DNA from: Paracoccaceae bacterium
Lineage (GTDB): Bacteria > Pseudomonadota > Alphaproteobacteria > Rhodobacterales > Rhodobacteraceae
Assembly: GCA_030066905.1 (NCBI GenBank)
Contig: JASJAR010000009.1
Coordinates: forward strand, 1-64,000
Direction: 5' to 3'
Length of the DNA stretch: 64,000 nucleotides
This document shows, in pieces, positions 1 through 8,649 of this stretch (position 1 is its first letter; each line of letters starts with the position of its first letter). The position numbers and the translations under genes were made by a program. Under the pieces are notes generated by a model. It was not told where the DNA came from. It made no database searches and worked only from the letters and a program-made list of their open reading frames with translations.

Positions 1-110
1 GATATTTGAGGTCTCCGCGCGTCCCAGCCTGCTAATCGCCTAGGTGGGTCCCGTTTCAAACGGCCAAACGGGGCACTTTTGAACCGGCGTTGACATTGTG
101 AGGCCCGCGT

Positions 111-1775
111 ATGAGTACCGAATGTAAAACCCAACCCGATGTGAAAGAGGCGGTGATCTATTGCCGCGTCTCTTCGAAACGGCAGGTCAAAGAGGGCCAC
201 GGCCTCGACAGCCAAGAAACCCGCTGCCGCGAACATGCAAAGCGCCTTGGTTACACCGTTCTTGAGACCTTCCCAGACAAAGCGGTGTCAGGCGGCAAGC
301 TGCACCGTCCGTCATTCAATCGCTTGCTCGCCTATGTCGAAGCACAGGAACATCCCGTTGCGGTCATCATCGACGATATCAGCCGCTTCTCGCGGGACAT
401 TGAAAGCCACTGGGCGTTGCGCCGGGCACTCAAAGCGGTGGGCGGCAAGCTGGAAAGCCCCTCGGTCCAGTTTGGGGAGGATGCCCATTCGATCCTGATC
501 GAAAACCTCCTCGCTTCGGTCAGCCAACACCAGCGGCAGCACAATGGCGAGCAAACGCGCAACCGGATGGAGGCCCGGGCCAAGAACGGCTTTTGGTGCT
601 TCCCGCCGCCGCCCGGCTTCGCCTTCGAAAAACGCCCCGGCCAAGGGAAAGTAATGGCCCGCCACGAGCCCATGGCGACGATCATCCAAACGGCACTTGA
701 GGGCTTCGCCTGTGGTCGGTTTGAGACGCAAGCCGAGGTGAAGCGCTATCTCGAAAGGGAACCGGACTTTCCAAAGAACAAACGCGGCGAGGTGCGCTAT
801 GAAGAGGTCGTCCGCCTCCTGACGCGCCCCATCTACGCGGGCTACATCGATATTCCCAATTGGGGCATCCGCATGATCAAAGGGCAGCACGAGGGCTTGG
901 TGGGCCTTCAAACCTATCAGCGGGTGCAAGAGCGGATCAGCGAAGGGGCCCGCGTCCCGGCCCGCAAAAACATCGACACCGACTTTCCGCTGCGCGGCTT
1001 CGTGACCTGCGCTGATTGCGAGAAGCCGCTGACGTCCTGCTGGTCGAAAAGCAAGACTGGCAAGAAGCACCCGTACTACATGTGCTTCAACAAGGAGTGC
1101 GAGAGCTACCGCAAATCCATCCGCCGCGATGTCCTTGAGGGGCAGTTTGAAGATGTCTTGAAGTCCATCACGCCCGCGCCAAAACTCACCGAACTGGCGC
1201 GCGCGATGTTCAAAAAGGCGTGGGACCTACAGCTCGGCAAAGCCAAGAAGGTCCAAGACAGCCTGCGGCGCGAATTGGCACGATTGGAAACGCAAATCGA
1301 CGAGAAGCTTGACCAAATCGTCGAATGCTCATCGCTCACGGTACAGCGGGCCTTTGAGCGCAAGGTCGAAAAGCTCGAACGCGAAAAGCTTCTGATCGAG
1401 GAAAAGCTGGCCCAAAAGCCCGGTCCCAAACGCAGCTTCGAGCAAATGTTCGAACTCGCGATGCGCTTTCTCGCAAGCCCTTGGAATCTCTGGACCTCAC
1501 CCCGCATCGAAGACAAGCGAACCGTCCTCAAACTGGCGTTTTCCGAGCGCCTCGCCTACAGCCGGAAAACAGGGTTTCGAACCCCAAAAACCACCATGCC
1601 GTTCAATGTGTTAGGAGGAAACCACATGCAAATGTGTGAAGTGGCGGAGGAGGTGGGATTCGAACCCACGGTACGCTTTCACGCACGCCGGTTTTCAAGA
1701 CTTATGCCACCGTCCCAGCAGAAGCCAGCAGAAACCAGCACAACCCTTAAAAACCCTTACGAATCAGTGGCTTGA
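111..1775 (+). CDS. Large serine recombinase (site-specific integrase/resolvase family)
   Basis: Site-specific recombinase that would cut and rejoin DNA through a serine nucleophile. The N-terminal resolvase domain (about residues 12-160) has the YCRVSS motif with the likely catalytic serine at residue 21, and the conserved IDDISRFSRD stretch. A 'recombinase' domain follows, then a zinc ribbon with paired cysteines (CADC, about residue 300) and a charged coiled coil, the usual order of large serine integrases. The last 50 or so codons are not normal protein: the frame runs through the 3' half of a tRNA-Ser gene (the VGFEPT segment is its T-arm) and ends on a stop supplied by the neighbouring island. 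The native C-terminus is therefore unclear. The rest of its own element must lie left of the window. Family call is firm; activity unknown. Confidence 0.9.
   Translation: MSTECKTQPDVKEAVIYCRVSSKRQVKEGHGLDSQETRCREHAKRLGYTVLETFPDKAVSGGKLHRPSFNRLLAYVEAQEHPVAVIIDDISRFSRDIESHWALRRALKAVGGKLESPSVQFGEDAHSILIENLLASVSQHQRQHNGEQTRNRMEARAKNGFWCFPPPPGFAFEKRPGQGKVMARHEPMATIIQTALEGFACGRFETQAEVKRYLEREPDFPKNKRGEVRYEEVVRLLTRPIYAGYIDIPNWGIRMIKGQHEGLVGLQTYQRVQERISEGARVPARKNIDTDFPLRGFVTCADCEKPLTSCWSKSKTGKKHPYYMCFNKECESYRKSIRRDVLEGQFEDVLKSITPAPKLTELARAMFKKAWDLQLGKAKKVQDSLRRELARLETQIDEKLDQIVECSSLTVQRAFERKVEKLEREKLLIEEKLAQKPGPKRSFEQMFELAMRFLASPWNLWTSPRIEDKRTVLKLAFSERLAYSRKTGFRTPKTTMPFNVLGGNHMQMCEVAEEVGFEPTVRFHARRFSRLMPPSQQKPAETSTTLKNPYESVA
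1642..1701 (-). pseudogene. 3' half of host tRNA-Ser(UGA), split by island insertion
   Basis: On the minus strand this reads from the anticodon loop (CTTGAAA) through the long variable arm, the T-arm (GTGGG/CCCAC around TTCGAAT) and the 3' acceptor strand CTCCTCC, ending G-CCA. It stops abruptly at the anticodon loop, where unrelated island sequence begins. The missing 5' half, with matching acceptor strand GGAGGAG, lies at 10256-10296. Joining the two rebuilds a complete tRNA-Ser. This half has no promoter of its own in the tRNA direction. Confidence 0.93.
1691..1701. other. attL core
   Basis: GTTTTCAAGAC, identical to the right-end copy at 10256-10266. On its left the sequence continues as the tRNA-Ser 3' half; on its right it turns into island DNA. 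In tRNA terms the core covers the anticodon loop (UGA) and part of the anticodon stem, a common crossover site for tyrosine integrases. Confidence 0.9.
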
Positions 1776-1820
1776 ACGAAGTAGAGGCCTGTCGTAACCT
1801 GCCCTAACCCGTAGCTGCCT

Positions 1821-1840
1821 GCTACAAATACGCTACAAGT
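1821..1840 (+). promoter_or_regulatory. Left integrase arm-site repeat
   Basis: Two GCTACAA-type units in tandem (GCTACAAATAC then GCTACAAGT), 18 bp upstream of the integrase start. A 20-bp near copy with one base different lies near the right end at 10036-10055, and a related inverted pair is at about 10097-10116. Paired repeats near both ends of an integrase element are the expected form of arm-type binding sites. Overlap with the int promoter would let the integrase repress itself; that is inference. Confidence 0.7.
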
Positions 1841-1857
1841 GAGAGGACGGGAACGAC

Positions 1858-3153
1858 ATGGCGAAGATTACACAGACCTTCGTGAGGGAGGTGAAAGCAC
1901 CCTCTGAAAGCTACGAACTGCATTGGGATGGCGGGTACGACCGAGCCGTCAAGGGATACGGATTGAGGGTGTCAGCCCCGTCCAAGCAATACCCGACTGG
2001 CAAGCGCGTCTATGTCGCTCACGGACGGGTTCGAGGGCGGCAGGTCAACCTCACCCTCGGTCCCATCGGAGAGATGACCGAAGCGGAGGCACGCGACAAG
2101 GCGCGGCGCGTGCTTCAACGGATGCGCGAGGGGATCGACCCCCGCGACGAGCGCAAACAGGATGAGGCGATGAAGGTGACGCTTCGTCAGGTGGCCGACA
2201 GCTACATGGGCAGGGTCGGCAAGCTGAAGGAGAGCAGCGCGGCGCAGATCGAGCGGCATGTGACCACAACCCTCGCCCACTGGGAGCACAAGCCTATCCT
2301 GTCCATCACCGAGGATGGGTGCCGCCAGCTTTACCGCAAGCTTATGACGAAGGGGTTGCGCGGCGACCGGAAGCAGGGGTCGCCGGGGCAGGCGAACCAG
2401 TCGCTTTCCATCCTCAAGGCATTGCTGAACTATGCAAGCCGCCAGTATCGCCGTGCCGACGGTAGCCCAATCATCGCCAGCAATCCGGTTGACGCACTGC
2501 GGGACGATTGGGTGGAGTTGAAGCCGCGCACCGGCCGCATCCCTGACAACCGTGTCGGCGCGGTGTGGTCAGCGCTAAAAGAGTGGCGTGCCGAGGCATA
2601 TACCCGCGACAGCCTTGCCGGGATTGACCTTGTCATGTTCCTCCTGCTGACCGGGTGCCGCCTGAACGAAGCTGCAAGCCTGCGCTGGGAACAGGTCAAC
2701 ATCGAAGACGACCCTGCCGCGTGCTGGTGGCACCTGCCCGACCCGAAAAACCGCAACCCCTTCTGGTTCCCCTGCTCCACGCAACTGGTGGACCTACTCA
2801 AGACCCGTGAGCGCTTTGAGGGTTCGCCCTGGGTGTTCACCACATGGAGCAAGTCAGGTCACATCGTCAGTCCGCGCGAACTGTTGAAGAAGGTGAGCAA
2901 GGTGGCGGGGACCAAGGTGACGAACCACGACCTGCGCCGCACCACCATCAACATCGGCGTCGGCCAGTGCGGCATGGACTTTTACAAAATCGAACTGTTG
3001 ACCGGGCACCTGCCGAAAACCGTCACCGCGCGCCACTACCTTGAGACCGAACGACTTGCTTACCTCTACCCCGAGGCCCAGCGCATCGCAGATTGGATTG
3101 AGGCTGAGGCAGCGAAAGCGAGCGGCGCAAACGTGGTGGCGATGCGTGCGTAG
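1858..3153 (+). CDS. Tyrosine integrase of the tRNA-Ser island
   Basis: Catalyses integration and excision of the island at the tRNA-Ser anticodon loop. The N-terminus (about 1-95) resembles the arm-DNA-binding domain common in proteobacterial island integrases (DUF4102-like). A SAM-like core-binding domain follows (about 105-225), then the catalytic domain. Catalytic residues are visible: Arg268 (TGCRLNEA), His357 and Arg360 (HDLRR), His384 (TGHLPKT) and the nucleophile Tyr394 (ARHYLE). At 431 aa it is full length for the family. It lies directly inside attL and is transcribed into the island, the normal position for an integrase. The ATG at 1858 follows a GAGAGGACGGGAA purine-rich stretch. 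Confidence 0.95.
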   Translation: MAKITQTFVREVKAPSESYELHWDGGYDRAVKGYGLRVSAPSKQYPTGKRVYVAHGRVRGRQVNLTLGPIGEMTEAEARDKARRVLQRMREGIDPRDERKQDEAMKVTLRQVADSYMGRVGKLKESSAAQIERHVTTTLAHWEHKPILSITEDGCRQLYRKLMTKGLRGDRKQGSPGQANQSLSILKALLNYASRQYRRADGSPIIASNPVDALRDDWVELKPRTGRIPDNRVGAVWSALKEWRAEAYTRDSLAGIDLVMFLLLTGCRLNEAASLRWEQVNIEDDPAACWWHLPDPKNRNPFWFPCSTQLVDLLKTRERFEGSPWVFTTWSKSGHIVSPRELLKKVSKVAGTKVTNHDLRRTTINIGVGQCGMDFYKIELLTGHLPKTVTARHYLETERLAYLYPEAQRIADWIEAEAAKASGANVVAMRA

Positions 3154-3218
3154 CGATGCTAATGCCGCCACGGCACGGCGTTATTGCCTGGCAGTAGTTC
3201 CAGCGAAGAGATGCAATT

Positions 3219-4292
3219 GTGGAGTTTTACTTTACTGAACCCCAAACCGAAATGGAGAAGCTATTCGGCGGCTTCTTCTGCATCAACGCAATTGGGAAAA
3301 TTGAGGCTGGCGACGACGCCAAGTTTCGCGAGTTTCTAATCAGAACGACTCCGCCGCCACGCTTGACCGTATATATCGACTCGATAGGTGGAGACGTTGA
3401 AGCAGCAATTGGCATCGGACGCCTAATTCGCGACCATTGGTTCTCAACATCAATCGGTCCATACACTTTGGACCACGAGCAAGAATCGTTCGCTATCCTT
3501 CCTCGGAAACATGCTGTGGGCACCTGCGCCAGCGCCGCCACACTCGTCTACCTCGGCGGACGACTCCGCTATTTCCCAAAAGACTCCGTCTTTGGTGTCC
3601 ACCAATTCTCTTTCAAAGACCCTTCTCCAAACGATGTAGGTCGCTCACAAGCGCTATCGGCGAGAATAGCCAGCTACGTTCACGACATGGGGATCTCGGC
3701 TGGCTTCCTTGAGCTGTCGTCAGCTACCGCAAGCACCGAAATTGATAAGGTTGGCGAGGAACAGCTTCGACAGCTTGGGGTTATCACCGACGGGCAAACG
3801 GAAGCGGAATGGACTGTCCAAGCGCGCAACCATATCATGTATGTTCGTGGTGAGCGTGACTCCCTGTTCGGGCACCATAAGGTCATGCTTTGCTACGCAC
3901 GAGGAACAGGTTTCCTGTTCTGGGCTGTGATCGAGTCTCAAGGACGAGAAGACGAACTAACAAGTTTCGGACTCGTTGAAATTGTGGTCAACGGTGAGGA
4001 AATACGCATTGACATTTCGGATCGGTGTGCGCGGCAGATCGAAGGCATCTACACGAACATCCTTTCTCCGATCACCGAAGACGAAGCCCGCGCAATTGCC
4101 TTTTCGGAAAGCTTCGGCGTGCAAGTTCGCTTTTCTTGTGAGGCTGAAATATTCTTAGGTATCGCGGCTATGTCGACGGAAAGTGGCAAGGAACAGTTGC
4201 ACACGTTCTTCAATACACTGTGCAAAGACGACCCTAGTGTAACACCGCCATCGGATGCGGATTCCCCAAATGCGGGCAAGCCCCCACAATAA
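3219..4292 (+). CDS. ClpP/crotonase-fold protein, putative serine peptidase
   Basis: The first 170 or so residues look like a ClpP-type fold: a YIDSIGGDVEAA strand-loop-helix, a possible nucleophilic Ser105 in the GTCASAATLV motif, and a possible catalytic His128 in FGVHQF. A third acid residue cannot be fixed by eye. There is no signal peptide or membrane span, so it is probably cytoplasmic. The C-terminal half (about 180-357) is not recognised. Translation probably starts at GTG 3219, 66 bp after the integrase. Related ClpP-fold proteins accompany integrases in many islands, but their role is not established. It could also be a non-peptidase member of the fold. Confidence 0.7.
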   Translation: MEFYFTEPQTEMEKLFGGFFCINAIGKIEAGDDAKFREFLIRTTPPPRLTVYIDSIGGDVEAAIGIGRLIRDHWFSTSIGPYTLDHEQESFAILPRKHAVGTCASAATLVYLGGRLRYFPKDSVFGVHQFSFKDPSPNDVGRSQALSARIASYVHDMGISAGFLELSSATASTEIDKVGEEQLRQLGVITDGQTEAEWTVQARNHIMYVRGERDSLFGHHKVMLCYARGTGFLFWAVIESQGREDELTSFGLVEIVVNGEEIRIDISDRCARQIEGIYTNILSPITEDEARAIAFSESFGVQVRFSCEAEIFLGIAAMSTESGKEQLHTFFNTLCKDDPSVTPPSDADSPNAGKPPQ

Positions 4293-4506
4293 CTTCGGTG
4301 AAATAAGGGCTTGTGCTGGCGTATACGCCGCTACTATGTTGTACGCCGTGCCGGAGACAGGGCACGCGAAGAATACTGTCTCCGCGAGCCGGTGAAGCAA
4401 GGGTAGCCAGTCCCCCGGGGCATCGGACACTGCCAGATCGGCATTCGGCTTGATCTGGTGCTGGTGACCACAGCGCAAGCCAACACTTGTCGCCGGAGTC
4501 ACCGCA

Positions 4507-4767
4507 ATGGACCACAACGACATGACCTTCGACCAGCTCTGCGAGCTGTTCGGATATGAACCCAAGCGCCGCCCGCTGGACGCGCGCGAAGCCGCTGCCC
4601 TTCTTGGCGTCCACCCCAGCACGCTTGAGGGCTACCGCTTGCGCGGCGGTGGACCCCGCTTCTTCAACCCGCCTCGCACCCGCGTCGTTCGGTATGCCGA
4701 ACGCGACCTGCTCGCGTGGCTGGTGGCGAGCGCACGAAGCAGCACCAGCGAAGCACTGTCAGCCTGA
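4507..4767 (+). CDS. AlpA/excisionase-like helix-turn-helix protein
   Basis: Small DNA-binding protein of 86 aa. Residues about 24-73 form a MerR-like winged helix of the AlpA/HTH_17 type: DAREAAALLGVHPSTLEGYR is the helix-turn-helix, followed by a wing and VRYAERDLLAWL. Such proteins act as recombination directionality factors or as activators of integrase and replication genes on islands. Its position upstream of the DUF3987 gene fits control of the element's replication module. A 213-bp non-coding leader (4293-4506) precedes it, which may carry its promoter. Family confident; exact role inferred. Confidence 0.8.
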   Translation: MDHNDMTFDQLCELFGYEPKRRPLDAREAAALLGVHPSTLEGYRLRGGGPRFFNPPRTRVVRYAERDLLAWLVASARSSTSEALSA

Positions 4768-4941
4768 GGCGGCACTAAACAATGAAACTAGCGTGGGTGC
4801 TTGGCAGGAACTGCCTGTTTCCAGACCGATGCCGCCATGTGCGGCGTCGGTGGACGGGCCACTTCCAGCCTATTCGTAGCCGCGCTCAAGAAAAGCGGCA
4901 GGGCGCATCACCACCCCGCCGCCTGAGAGGATAGTCGGGAC

Positions 4942-5019
4942 ATGACGATGGTAACGAATGCTGCCGATGGCAGCGACGAGGAATTGCACCTCGATACGAT
5001 GGAGGCGCAGCATGGTTAG
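4942..5019 (+). CDS. Possible 25-residue leader ORF overlapping the DUF3987 gene
   Basis: ATG at 4942 opens a 25-codon frame ending in TAG at 5017-5019. The start codon of the next gene (5012) lies inside this frame, in CATGGTTAG, so ribosomes finishing the short frame would sit on the next start. It is acidic (DGSDEE) and matches nothing I recognise. It may be a coupling leader rather than a functional peptide. Confidence 0.35.
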   Translation: MTMVTNAADGSDEELHLDTMEAQHG

Positions 5020-6622
5020 GGTTCCTCCAAATGAGACCTATTCCTTCGCGCCGGAACAGCAACGTGAAGCATTCGATCGACAAGGGTTCTTCTGGGAACA
5101 ACCCAAGTCAGACGATGAGTGGGCTTCGATCACGGAGAACATTGCCCGCGCGCGCGAAGCGCAGGAACGGATGGAGCTTCGCAAACAGACAGGCCAAAGC
5201 GTCGCGTTCGAGTTTCGTAAGCCAAGGGACGTGCTGCGCAAGGTCGCTCCTCCGCCGTTCGACTTTGATGACGTGTCGCCTCCTATTGGGCAATTTGCAA
5301 AAGCCTTTGCCTCGGCGACGGGCTTTGACCAAAGCGGCGTGATTGTTGCGAGCGTTACGGCAGCGGCATCGGTCATTGACGACCGATACAAACTGACGGT
5401 GAGACACGAGTCGAACTGGCACGTTTCAGCCCGCCAGTGGTCATTCCTCTGTGGAGGGCCGAGCGCAGGCAAGTCACCTGCCATCCGTGCCGCGTCCGCC
5501 CACGTCAAACTGATGCACGGTATTCTGCATGAGCGTTGGCGGTCGGCAAACGAGGGCAAGCCCCGACAGGACAAAGACCCTGCTCCTGCCCTCTACACCA
5601 GTGACACGACCGTCCCTGCTCTCTCTGAACGGTTGCAGGGCAACCCGCGAGGGTTGTTGATGCTGACGGAGGAATTTGCATCATGGGTCGGCAGCATCGA
5701 CAGCGGCGACCGAGGCGACGCGGTGAAGAACCGGGGTGACTGGTTGCAGCTACGGGACGGCGGCCCCCATCAGATTGACCGGGTGGAACGTGGTTCGGTG
5801 TTCGTGCCGAACTGGGGCGTCTCGGTGCTTGCCGCCTGCACCCCCGATGGTCTCGCCAAGCAGTTGAAGCATCTGCCCGAGGACGGCCTCATTCAGCGCT
5901 TTGTACCTTGCATCCTCGGTGCCCCCGACTTGGACGCAACGGGGGATGCTTCTGCCGCGATGACCACATGGGGGCAATGGCTCGAATGGGCCTATGGCGC
6001 GACGGCGCAGGGCTTCGACACATTCATCCAGTTCAGTTCCGACGCACGCGCCATGTTCGATGAAGAAGTGCGCGCGCTACGACAGCTCGTGATAGCGACT
6101 GAAGAGTTTGCACCCGCTTATGCGGCTCACCTTGGCAAGCATCCCGGAATGCTTGCTGAAGCAGCGCTGGTCTTCCACGTATTCACCGCGACCGCTGAGG
6201 GCGAACTTGCTCCGCAGGTGGGGGTTGGTGCCGTGGCCTACGCGATCCGCTACATGCGCAAGGTTCGGCGTCACGCATACACTCTCTATTCAAGCATCCT
6301 GAGCACCGCGCCAGCATTCGACCTGGCCCGTTCGTTGGCAAGGTCAATTGTTGCTGCCGAAACCCCTATGACCACAATCGGCAGGGCTGACATGTCGGCA
6401 ATGTGCGCTGAGTTTCGCAAAGCACCTGATATGTTGCGACGGGAGGCGGTGCAGCTATTGGAAGACGCAGACTGGCTGGAACCTACCGCCCGCTCTCCGT
6501 ATGGCGGCTGGCCACGCGAGTATGCGGTGCATCAGTCGGTGTTTTCAATTTTCGCTCGTGAGGGCGAGCAGTGGCGGGCGCGCAGGGCAGCGGTGAAGGA
6601 CGCTATCGGGGAAGCAAGGTGA
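5012..6622 (+). CDS. DUF3987 family ATPase, putative island replication protein
   Basis: Protein of 536 aa with a P-loop, GGPSAGKS at about residues 148-155, in the context WSFLCGGPSAGKSPAIR that is typical of DUF3987 proteins. Further family-like blocks follow: YTSDTTVPAL, LLMLTEEFASWVGS and RDGGPHQIDR, then a helical C-terminal part. Members occur on phages, satellites and plasmids next to primase-type genes and are thought to act in element DNA replication. No separate primase or polymerase gene is visible in the island, so this may be its only replication-type protein. The start at 5012 is chosen because GGAGG lies 7 bp upstream; an earlier in-frame start at 4958 has no such site. Confidence 0.8.
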   Translation: MVRVPPNETYSFAPEQQREAFDRQGFFWEQPKSDDEWASITENIARAREAQERMELRKQTGQSVAFEFRKPRDVLRKVAPPPFDFDDVSPPIGQFAKAFASATGFDQSGVIVASVTAAASVIDDRYKLTVRHESNWHVSARQWSFLCGGPSAGKSPAIRAASAHVKLMHGILHERWRSANEGKPRQDKDPAPALYTSDTTVPALSERLQGNPRGLLMLTEEFASWVGSIDSGDRGDAVKNRGDWLQLRDGGPHQIDRVERGSVFVPNWGVSVLAACTPDGLAKQLKHLPEDGLIQRFVPCILGAPDLDATGDASAAMTTWGQWLEWAYGATAQGFDTFIQFSSDARAMFDEEVRALRQLVIATEEFAPAYAAHLGKHPGMLAEAALVFHVFTATAEGELAPQVGVGAVAYAIRYMRKVRRHAYTLYSSILSTAPAFDLARSLARSIVAAETPMTTIGRADMSAMCAEFRKAPDMLRREAVQLLEDADWLEPTARSPYGGWPREYAVHQSVFSIFAREGEQWRARRAAVKDAIGEAR

Positions 6623-6633
6623 CCGCGTGCAAA

Positions 6634-6675
6634 GTTGGCAAAGAAGGAACTGACCCTAGCACCATCTTTGCCAAC
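6634..6675. promoter_or_regulatory. 11-bp inverted repeat after the DUF3987 gene
   Basis: GTTGGCAAAGA at 6634-6644 pairs exactly with TCTTTGCCAAC at 6665-6675 across a 20-bp loop. A related GGCAAAGAT occurs again at about 6751-6759. There is no T-run after the stem, so a simple terminator is unlikely. A repressor operator or an origin iteron for the island are alternatives. Confidence 0.45.
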
Positions 6676-6796
6676 GTTACCTTGCGCGCGCCATACAGGG
6701 AAGAAAATCACTCTCTTTTTTAGGAGTGTGCGGCGTGTGTAAGGTAAAGATGGCAAAGATCGCGTAATGCCTTTCTCCGCCTTACGTAGTCAATCG

Positions 6797-7228
6797 TCAG
6801 TTCTGCTTGCGTGTCAGTCCGTGAAACTTGCGCCATGCGTATAATTCGCACACCGCGTTGTTCACGTTCCAACCCCTCGCCAACGCCACCTCGCGCAGCG
6901 CCTTGCCCGTGGTCATTGGGTTCGCATCAAGGTAGTCCCACACCACCGCGCACTTGCCGCCAGCCCGAGGCCGCTTGCGGGGGCTGCCCTCGCTGTGCTG
7001 GCGCGTGGGGCGGGTGCCAGGGGCGCTCGCCGTAGTAGTGGCGGTTGCACCGCCTCGCCGCTGGGGTCGCCGCTTGTCGCCGGTGCCGGGGTCTACTTCC
7101 TTCCATCCAAAGCGCACCTCGCCGTCGCTCTTGTGGACGGTGATCTTGATCCGCTCGCGGGGCACGCCCGCAGCTACCCCAGCACGGCGCGCATTCTCAC
7201 GGCGGGTGTATGTGGTCATCGTCGTCAT
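6797..7228 (-). CDS. Hypothetical island protein with basic linker and helical C-terminus
   Basis: 143 aa. The N-terminal part (about 1-45) has a short charged segment and KITVHKSDGEVRFGWKEV, a possible beta hairpin. The centre is Arg/Thr/Pro-rich and low in complexity. The last 50 residues (CAVVWDYLDANPMTTGKALR onward) look like a small winged-helix-type bundle. It is the only island gene on the minus strand and diverges from the gene at 7433, so the 7229-7432 gap should hold two promoters; it could be the island's repressor or a DNA-binding accessory protein. Start chosen at 7228 because GGAGTGAC lies just upstream. No family recognised. Confidence 0.6.
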   Translation of the reverse strand: MTTMTTYTRRENARRAGVAAGVPRERIKITVHKSDGEVRFGWKEVDPGTGDKRRPQRRGGATATTTASAPGTRPTRQHSEGSPRKRPRAGGKCAVVWDYLDANPMTTGKALREVALARGWNVNNAVCELYAWRKFHGLTRKQN

Positions 7229-7432
7229 AGTCGTCACTCCATCAAAAGTTGAACGACCAGTTGCACGACAGGTCTCGGATGAAGCGCAACGAAAAACCGG
7301 ACTGACAAGCGGCATAAGTTTAGTAGACCGATGTGGGTTCGTATCTAAGTGTATGTAATCGTTGTGGAACTATTGGTGAAGCAGGTATCCTTGTCGCACA
7401 TTTCACGCCTTAGCAGGCATCGAGGGACGACA

Positions 7433-8146
7433 ATGAGCATCACAGACGACACTCCGGTGGACACCCGCATCACCCCGGCGCTGCATCCGGGGGTTGTTAG
7501 CAAGATCGACGGTTACGGCGAGGATACGAAAGCCGTGCTCGGTCAAGTCGAGACGGCCTTCAGCACCGCATACGAGGGCATCCGCTCCGTGTGGAACGCG
7601 CGCGAGAAAGTCGAGGCCGACACCTCCAAGACGGCAGATGCTCGCTTGCTCCAGCTGGACGGCTTCGCGCAGAAGAAGTTGGAGCACGCGGCGCGCACTT
7701 TCGACAGCACCAGCGCCACGGTCAAAAAGCAGATCGCATTCCTTGAGGGGGCGCTGGCTGAACCAATTGAGGAAAAGGCATCGGGTAGCGTTGCGGCTGA
7801 GATTCGTTCCCACGCAAAGGCACTGACGACCGACAAGCTGCACAAGTTCGTCAACGACGCGATTGAAGGCGGTGACCACGCTACCGTGGCGGCTGTTCTG
7901 GGCGGTCCCGCATACCTCAGTGGCCTGACACCCGACTTGCAGAAGACCTACCTCAAGCGTTGGAACCAGCAGCAACGCCCCGATCTGGCGAAGCGCCTGC
8001 ACGTCCTGCAACAGGCACAGGCAATGCTGGACAGGGACGCAACCAAAATCTTCAAGGCAATGGAGGATGCCGTGGGCGGCAGCAGCGCAAAGGCGAATGA
8101 GGTTCGCAAAGCGCAGGTGGCGGCTGACAAGGCTACCTCCGCCTGA
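7433..8146 (+). CDS. Hypothetical helical protein of the island
   Basis: 237 aa, strongly helical, rich in Ala, Lys, Glu and Gln, with long stretches resembling coiled coil (about 35-105 and 175-237). There is no signal peptide or membrane segment. Start ATG 7433 follows GAGGGACGACA. It heads a rightward set of short genes (7433-9870) with small gaps or overlaps, so the set is probably one transcript. Small terminase-like or scaffold-like phage proteins can look similar, but nothing diagnostic is present. Confidence 0.65.
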   Translation: MSITDDTPVDTRITPALHPGVVSKIDGYGEDTKAVLGQVETAFSTAYEGIRSVWNAREKVEADTSKTADARLLQLDGFAQKKLEHAARTFDSTSATVKKQIAFLEGALAEPIEEKASGSVAAEIRSHAKALTTDKLHKFVNDAIEGGDHATVAAVLGGPAYLSGLTPDLQKTYLKRWNQQQRPDLAKRLHVLQQAQAMLDRDATKIFKAMEDAVGGSSAKANEVRKAQVAADKATSA

Positions 8147-8178
8147 CCCCTGAACCGAAACTGTTGATGCAGGTGCCT

Positions 8179-8649
8179 ATGACGGACGTAATCAAACCAA
8201 GCTGGATGGAGGGTTTCGTGCCCGACCCTGCCCCGCCCGGTGGTCGCTGGCCCAAAGGTGTCAGCGGCAACCCTGCCGGTCGTCCCAAGGGATCGCTGAG
8301 CAAGAGCGACAAGATCGCCCGCGCTTTGGCAGAGGAAGGTCTGGACGTGGTGCGCGTCGTGCTGGATGCAGCGAAGGCAGGCGACATGGCGGCATGTGGT
8401 CACGTCCTCAATCGGATCGCGCCGAACCTCCGCAGCAAGTCGCAGCCCGTCGAGTTTGACTTTGACCCCAAGGCACCGATGACGGAGCAGATCGAGGCCG
8501 TGCTTGCGGGTGTCGCTGCCGGTCAGGTGCCCCCGGACGTGGGGCAAACGATCATTGCCTCCATCGGCACGCTGAACGAGGCGCGGTTGACCGAGGAACT
8601 GGCTCAAGAGCTGGAAGCGCTGAAGCGCGACAGGGAGGTGCGCCGCTAA
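8179..8649 (+). CDS. DUF5681 domain protein
   Basis: 156 aa. Residues about 17-37 carry the hallmark of DUF5681: GGRWPKGVSGNPAGRPKGS, a short Gly/Pro/Lys-rich segment. The rest is helical. DUF5681 proteins are common beside terminase genes in alphaproteobacterial prophages, and some are thought to relate to DNA packaging; no terminase is present here, which is one reason to suspect a phage satellite. In-frame starts also exist at 8164 (TTG) and 8167 (ATG); 8179 is preferred because GCAGGTG precedes it. Its stop overlaps the next start (TAATG). Confidence 0.75.
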   Translation: MTDVIKPSWMEGFVPDPAPPGGRWPKGVSGNPAGRPKGSLSKSDKIARALAEEGLDVVRVVLDAAKAGDMAACGHVLNRIAPNLRSKSQPVEFDFDPKAPMTEQIEAVLAGVAAGQVPPDVGQTIIASIGTLNEARLTEELAQELEALKRDREVRR

